Shown one piece after another: positions 5,829 through 8,695 of a stretch of 8,695 bases of DNA (position 1 is the stretch's first letter; each line of letters starts with the position of its first letter). The notes below the pieces were generated by a model. The model did no database searches and was not told the origin of the DNA. It saw nothing but the letters and a program-made list of their open reading frames with translations. A program made the position numbers and the translations under genes. Location of the stretch: NCBI GenBank assembly GCA_947302185.1, contig CAMYVI010000101.1, forward strand, positions 1-8,695, written 5' to 3'. This DNA is from an uncultured Lachnospiraceae bacterium (GTDB lineage: Bacteria; Bacillota_A; Clostridia; Lachnospirales; Lachnospiraceae).

Positions 5829-8582
5829 TTATCCGAGGGTGGCCTTTGCTATGTCAGCTCCTGTTTTCGCATCCTTAGAATAGAAGTCTGCACCGATTCT
5901 GGCGGCGTATTCCTCGGTGAGGACTGCACCTCCGACCATGATCTTGCAGTCTACGTTATTCTCGCGGAGGAGGCGGATAGTCTCTTCCATCGAGCCCAGA
6001 GTCGTTGTCATGAGGGCGGAAAGCCCTACGAGATGAACATCCTGCTCGACAGCAGTTTTGAGAATAAGCTGCGGATCCACATCCTTACCCAGGTCGATTA
6101 CATCGTAGCCGTAATTCTCGAGAATGACTTTTACAATGTTCTTTCCTATATCGTGTATATCCCCTTTGACAGTCGCAAGAATGATCTTGCCCTTCGATTC
6201 GGAGGACGTACCGCTTTCGGACAGCCTTGTTTTTATAACGTCAAAACACTCTTTTGCGACATCGGCTGCCAGAATAAGCTGAGGAAGGAATATTTTACCG
6301 TTTTCAAATTTTTCTCCCATCACATCCAGGGCCGGAATCAATACACTGTTGATGATCGTCATGGCATCGGCTTTGTCAAGAAGTTCGGCGGTCAGTTCAC
6401 GTCCGCTTTTTTTCATGCCTTTCTCCATTGCGTTCAGAATCCCCGCTCCTTCTGAGGTAGAAAGTCCGGAAGATTCCGGATTTTTCGCACCCGAATCCTT
6501 TACTCCGGCGGAGGTTTTGGTCTGAGCAAGCCCTGATCCGGGTCTCCCCATTGTTATTACGTTTTTTGTGAATTCTTCGCGCGCGCGGGCGAGTGCAAGA
6601 CAGCTTTCGCAGCTGCAGCCTGCAGGATGGCCTGCTGTCAGTATCGGGGCCGGTACACAGGCAGGTTCTGTCTTCGATGAGGTGTCATCTTCTGCCTTCC
6701 CGATATCAGATGTTCCTCCCGCGAGCGCTTTTGCGTAAGCGGCAATGGATGCATAGCCGGCTTTCAGTGTCTCGAGGGAAGAATTGGAAGCGCGCAGCGC
6801 TTCATTTGCTTTTTTAAGCTGTACACTTTCCGGTTCGTGATCTTCGGAATAGGAGATGAAGTCAAGAGAATTCTCATCTATATCGGCAAGGACTTTGTAG
6901 GATTTAAAAGCCCACATCATGGATGCAAGGTTCGGATTCATGATCGGGAGATCAAGGCCTGCATACAGTGCCATCGTGAAGAAGGATGTATTGATATTCT
7001 GCCTGTTCGGCAGCCCGAACGAGATGTTGGAGACGCCGAGAACAGTCTTCAGGCCCAGCTCTGTCCTGACTCTGCGGAGTGCCTTGAGAGTCTCCATGGC
7101 CTGGCGCTGCTCTGCGGAGACGGTGAGGACCAGACAGTCTATGATAATGTTCTCTTTTTTGATTCCGTAGGACAGTGCCCTGTTCATGATTTTTTCCGCA
7201 ATCCTGAAACGGCCTTCCGCTGTCGGAGGTATTCCGTTTTCATCAAGAGTAAGGCCGACAATGGCTGCCCCGTATTTTGCGATAACAGGCAGAATTCTTT
7301 CCATGACTGCCTCCTCGCCGTTAACGGAATTCACGATCGGTTTTCCGTTATAGGCACGCAGAGCGGCTTCAAGTACATCCGGTTTTGTGGAATCGATCTG
7401 GAGAGGCGCATCTATTACAGACTGGATGGCTTTAATTGTCCGTACCATCATATCTTTTTCGTCAATTCCCGGAGCCCCGACATTCACATCCAGAATATCC
7501 GCGCCGGCGTCGATCTGTTCGACTGCCTGACCTAATATGTAATCCATATCCCCGTCTGCAAGGGCCTGTCTGAAACGCTTCTTGCCTGTAGGATTTATGC
7601 GTTCGCCGACAACGCGCGGTTCATCAACAACAACAGTGCGGAGCGGTGTGCAGACTGCGAGCTCTTTTGACATATTATCGTTTGTGCAAGTGGCTGATGT
7701 TATCTCTGTGAAAGACTGATCACACTCCGCTTCCCTGAGCATTTCAGCGAGCTTTCTGATGTAATCCGGATCAGTTCCGCAGCAGCCGCCTAGAATACGG
7801 ACGCCGAAGGGCAGCATTTTTTTTGTAACAGATGCAAATTCATCAGGTAATACATTGTAGGTGTTGGTAACGGGATCCGGAAGCCCGGCATTCGGCTTGA
7901 CAATGATGGGAAGGCCGGTCCACCGCGAAATTTCTTCAACAATCGGAATGAGATCACGAGGTCCGAGAGAGCAGTTGACGCCTAAAGCGTCGACACCGAG
8001 TCCTTCCAGCGTGAGACACATGGCTGACACGGAGCAGCCCGTAAAGGTGCGCTTATTTTCCTCAAAGGTCATGGTGACGAATACAGGCAGACTGCTGTTC
8101 TCCTTCGCTGCGAGGACAGCCGCTTTTGTTTCGTAAAGGTCAGTCATCGTCTCGATGACAATGAGGTCCGCACCGGCTCCGTAACCGCATTTGACCATTT
8201 CACTGAAAATGTCATAAGCTTCCTCGAAAGAGAGTGCGCCTGTGGGCTCAAGGAGTTGTCCGATCGGTCCGATATCAAGAGCTACGAGGGTCTCGGTTCC
8301 CTCGGCAGCTTCGCGGGCATTCCTTACTGCGGCCTCAATCAGCTCGCTGACTCGATATCCCGAATCAGCCATCTTATGCCGGTTCGCCCCGAATGTGTTG
8401 GCATAGATTATCTGGGAGCCGGCCTCGATATACCGGCGATGAATGTCTGTGATCCATTCCGGTTTTGTAATATTCAGAGTCTCGGGGATGGTACCGAGAG
8501 CCATGCCCTTCTGCTGGAGCATGGTCCCCATACCGCCGTCTAATATTGTGAATCTGTTTTCTAATAATTCTCTGACTGTCAT
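5829..8582 (-). CDS. metH: Cobalamin-dependent methionine synthase, short form without reactivation domain
   Basis: MetH transfers the methyl group of 5-methyltetrahydrofolate to homocysteine through cobalamin, giving methionine and tetrahydrofolate in the cytoplasm. Domains of the 917-residue product: homocysteine methyltransferase barrel (about 5-285) with zinc ligands Cys204 (GVNCSLGP), Cys267 and Cys268 (GGCCGT); pterin-binding barrel (about 310-575) with GERINPTG (326-333), DVNVG (365-369), IDST (396-399), DCLVLT (482-487) and GVSNISFGLPNR (516-527); a linker (about 581-711); the helical cap (about 712-785, GEKFENGKIFLPQL); and the B12 Rossmann domain (about 798-917) with DIHDIG, whose His810 is the expected lower cobalt ligand. 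It stops there, so the AdoMet-binding reactivation domain of E. coli MetH is absent; related bacteria often encode that function separately. Odd feature: the linker is about 130 residues, rich in Ser, Gly, Ala and Lys, with CSCESC at 656-661. The start is supported by AGGAG (plus 8589-8593) 6 nt upstream. It converges on the MATE gene. Confidence 0.96.
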   Translation of the reverse strand: MTVRELLENRFTILDGGMGTMLQQKGMALGTIPETLNITKPEWITDIHRRYIEAGSQIIYANTFGANRHKMADSGYRVSELIEAAVRNAREAAEGTETLVALDIGPIGQLLEPTGALSFEEAYDIFSEMVKCGYGAGADLIVIETMTDLYETKAAVLAAKENSSLPVFVTMTFEENKRTFTGCSVSAMCLTLEGLGVDALGVNCSLGPRDLIPIVEEISRWTGLPIIVKPNAGLPDPVTNTYNVLPDEFASVTKKMLPFGVRILGGCCGTDPDYIRKLAEMLREAECDQSFTEITSATCTNDNMSKELAVCTPLRTVVVDEPRVVGERINPTGKKRFRQALADGDMDYILGQAVEQIDAGADILDVNVGAPGIDEKDMMVRTIKAIQSVIDAPLQIDSTKPDVLEAALRAYNGKPIVNSVNGEEAVMERILPVIAKYGAAIVGLTLDENGIPPTAEGRFRIAEKIMNRALSYGIKKENIIIDCLVLTVSAEQRQAMETLKALRRVRTELGLKTVLGVSNISFGLPNRQNINTSFFTMALYAGLDLPIMNPNLASMMWAFKSYKVLADIDENSLDFISYSEDHEPESVQLKKANEALRASNSSLETLKAGYASIAAYAKALAGGTSDIGKAEDDTSSKTEPACVPAPILTAGHPAGCSCESCLALARAREEFTKNVITMGRPGSGLAQTKTSAGVKDSGAKNPESSGLSTSEGAGILNAMEKGMKKSGRELTAELLDKADAMTIINSVLIPALDVMGEKFENGKIFLPQLILAADVAKECFDVIKTRLSESGTSSESKGKIILATVKGDIHDIGKNIVKVILENYGYDVIDLGKDVDPQLILKTAVEQDVHLVGLSALMTTTLGSMEETIRLLRENNVDCKIMVGGAVLTEEYAARIGADFYSKDAKTGADIAKATLG

Positions 8583-8695
8583 GTTGTGCTCCTGTATTTA
8601 AAAAGTTCCGATATATGAGATTGTAGTACGTTCAAGTGAAACACCCCTGTAACCTTATTTCCGGCAGGATGCTCCGCCTGCTCTGTAAGGGCAGC
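8583..8695 (-). promoter_or_regulatory. metH leader with a stem-loop, cut by window edge
   Basis: No gene is seen in these 113 bp. Next to metH is its AGGAG ribosome site (8589-8593). Farther up, on either strand, a two-tier stem-loop can form at 8653-8690: outer arms CCTTA (8653-8657) and TAAGG (8686-8690), inner arms GCAGG (8664-8668) and CCTGC (8677-8681) with an 8-nt loop. On the minus strand the inner part reads into CATCCTGCCGG, which partly resembles the end of the B12 box of cobalamin riboswitches, but the central AGACC is not intact. A TACAAT hexamer (minus strand, 8625-8620) could be a -10 box, yet no convincing -35 stands 16-18 nt before it. The stem-loop could instead belong to the end of a gene outside the window. 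Confidence 0.35.

Noticed and set aside
5499..6455. 318-codon open frame on the plus strand across the end of the MATE gene, the gap and the end of metH
   Set aside because: It crosses two convincing genes in other frames and the palindrome between them; the translation has no recognisable domain. The convergent MATE and metH calls explain the region.
6837..7535. 232-codon open frame on the plus strand inside metH
   Set aside because: It is antisense to the conserved pterin-binding domain and has no family resemblance; it is a codon-bias shadow.
8630..8635. TTGAAC on the minus strand as the metH -35 box
   Set aside because: The nearest -10-like hexamer, TATATC, is only 14 nt away, and at 17 nt the sequence is ATCGGA; the spacing and match are both poor.

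Overview
The window looks like chromosomal DNA from a Gram-positive anaerobe of the Clostridia, most likely a Lachnospiraceae-type organism. The basis is the smc-ftsY gene pair typical of Firmicutes, the wording of the SMC head (IIGQGQIERIISGKP), the MATE N-terminus (MEKRQENKMGVMPVKKL), and a methionine synthase without the C-terminal reactivation domain. This placement is by recognition, not by any search. The four genes are all of familiar families, and there are no transposases, CRISPR repeats, tRNAs or rRNAs.

Layout. Bases 2-3280 (+) hold the last ~1092 codons of smc, cut by the left edge so that about 94 N-terminal residues, including Walker A, are missing. After a 96-bp gap comes ftsY (3377-4291, +), the SRP receptor GTPase in its short NG-only form. 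After 80 bp containing a small perfect hairpin and a lone TTGACA comes a MATE-family multidrug/cation antiporter (4372-5727, +); I move its start 15 codons downstream of the longest open frame. These three genes are codirectional and may be cotranscribed. Facing them on the minus strand is a 917-codon metH (8582-5829), cobalamin-dependent methionine synthase. The 101 bp between the converging stops hold a GC-rich nested inverted repeat with a good minus-strand terminator at one end. The last 113 bp are the metH leader, with a stem-loop cut close to the right edge.

How they work together. smc (chromosome compaction and segregation) and ftsY (membrane protein targeting) are a conserved housekeeping neighbourhood without a direct biochemical link. 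The MATE pump is probably a lineage-specific rider. metH is an independent unit for methionine and folate one-carbon metabolism.

I see no clear new system. The items most worth a second look are the ~130-residue linker inside MetH carrying a CSCESC cysteine cluster, in an enzyme that also lacks its own reactivation domain; the mutually exclusive hairpins between the converging genes; and the metH leader stem-loop, which has a partial resemblance to a cobalamin-riboswitch B12 box but cannot be judged because the window ends there.
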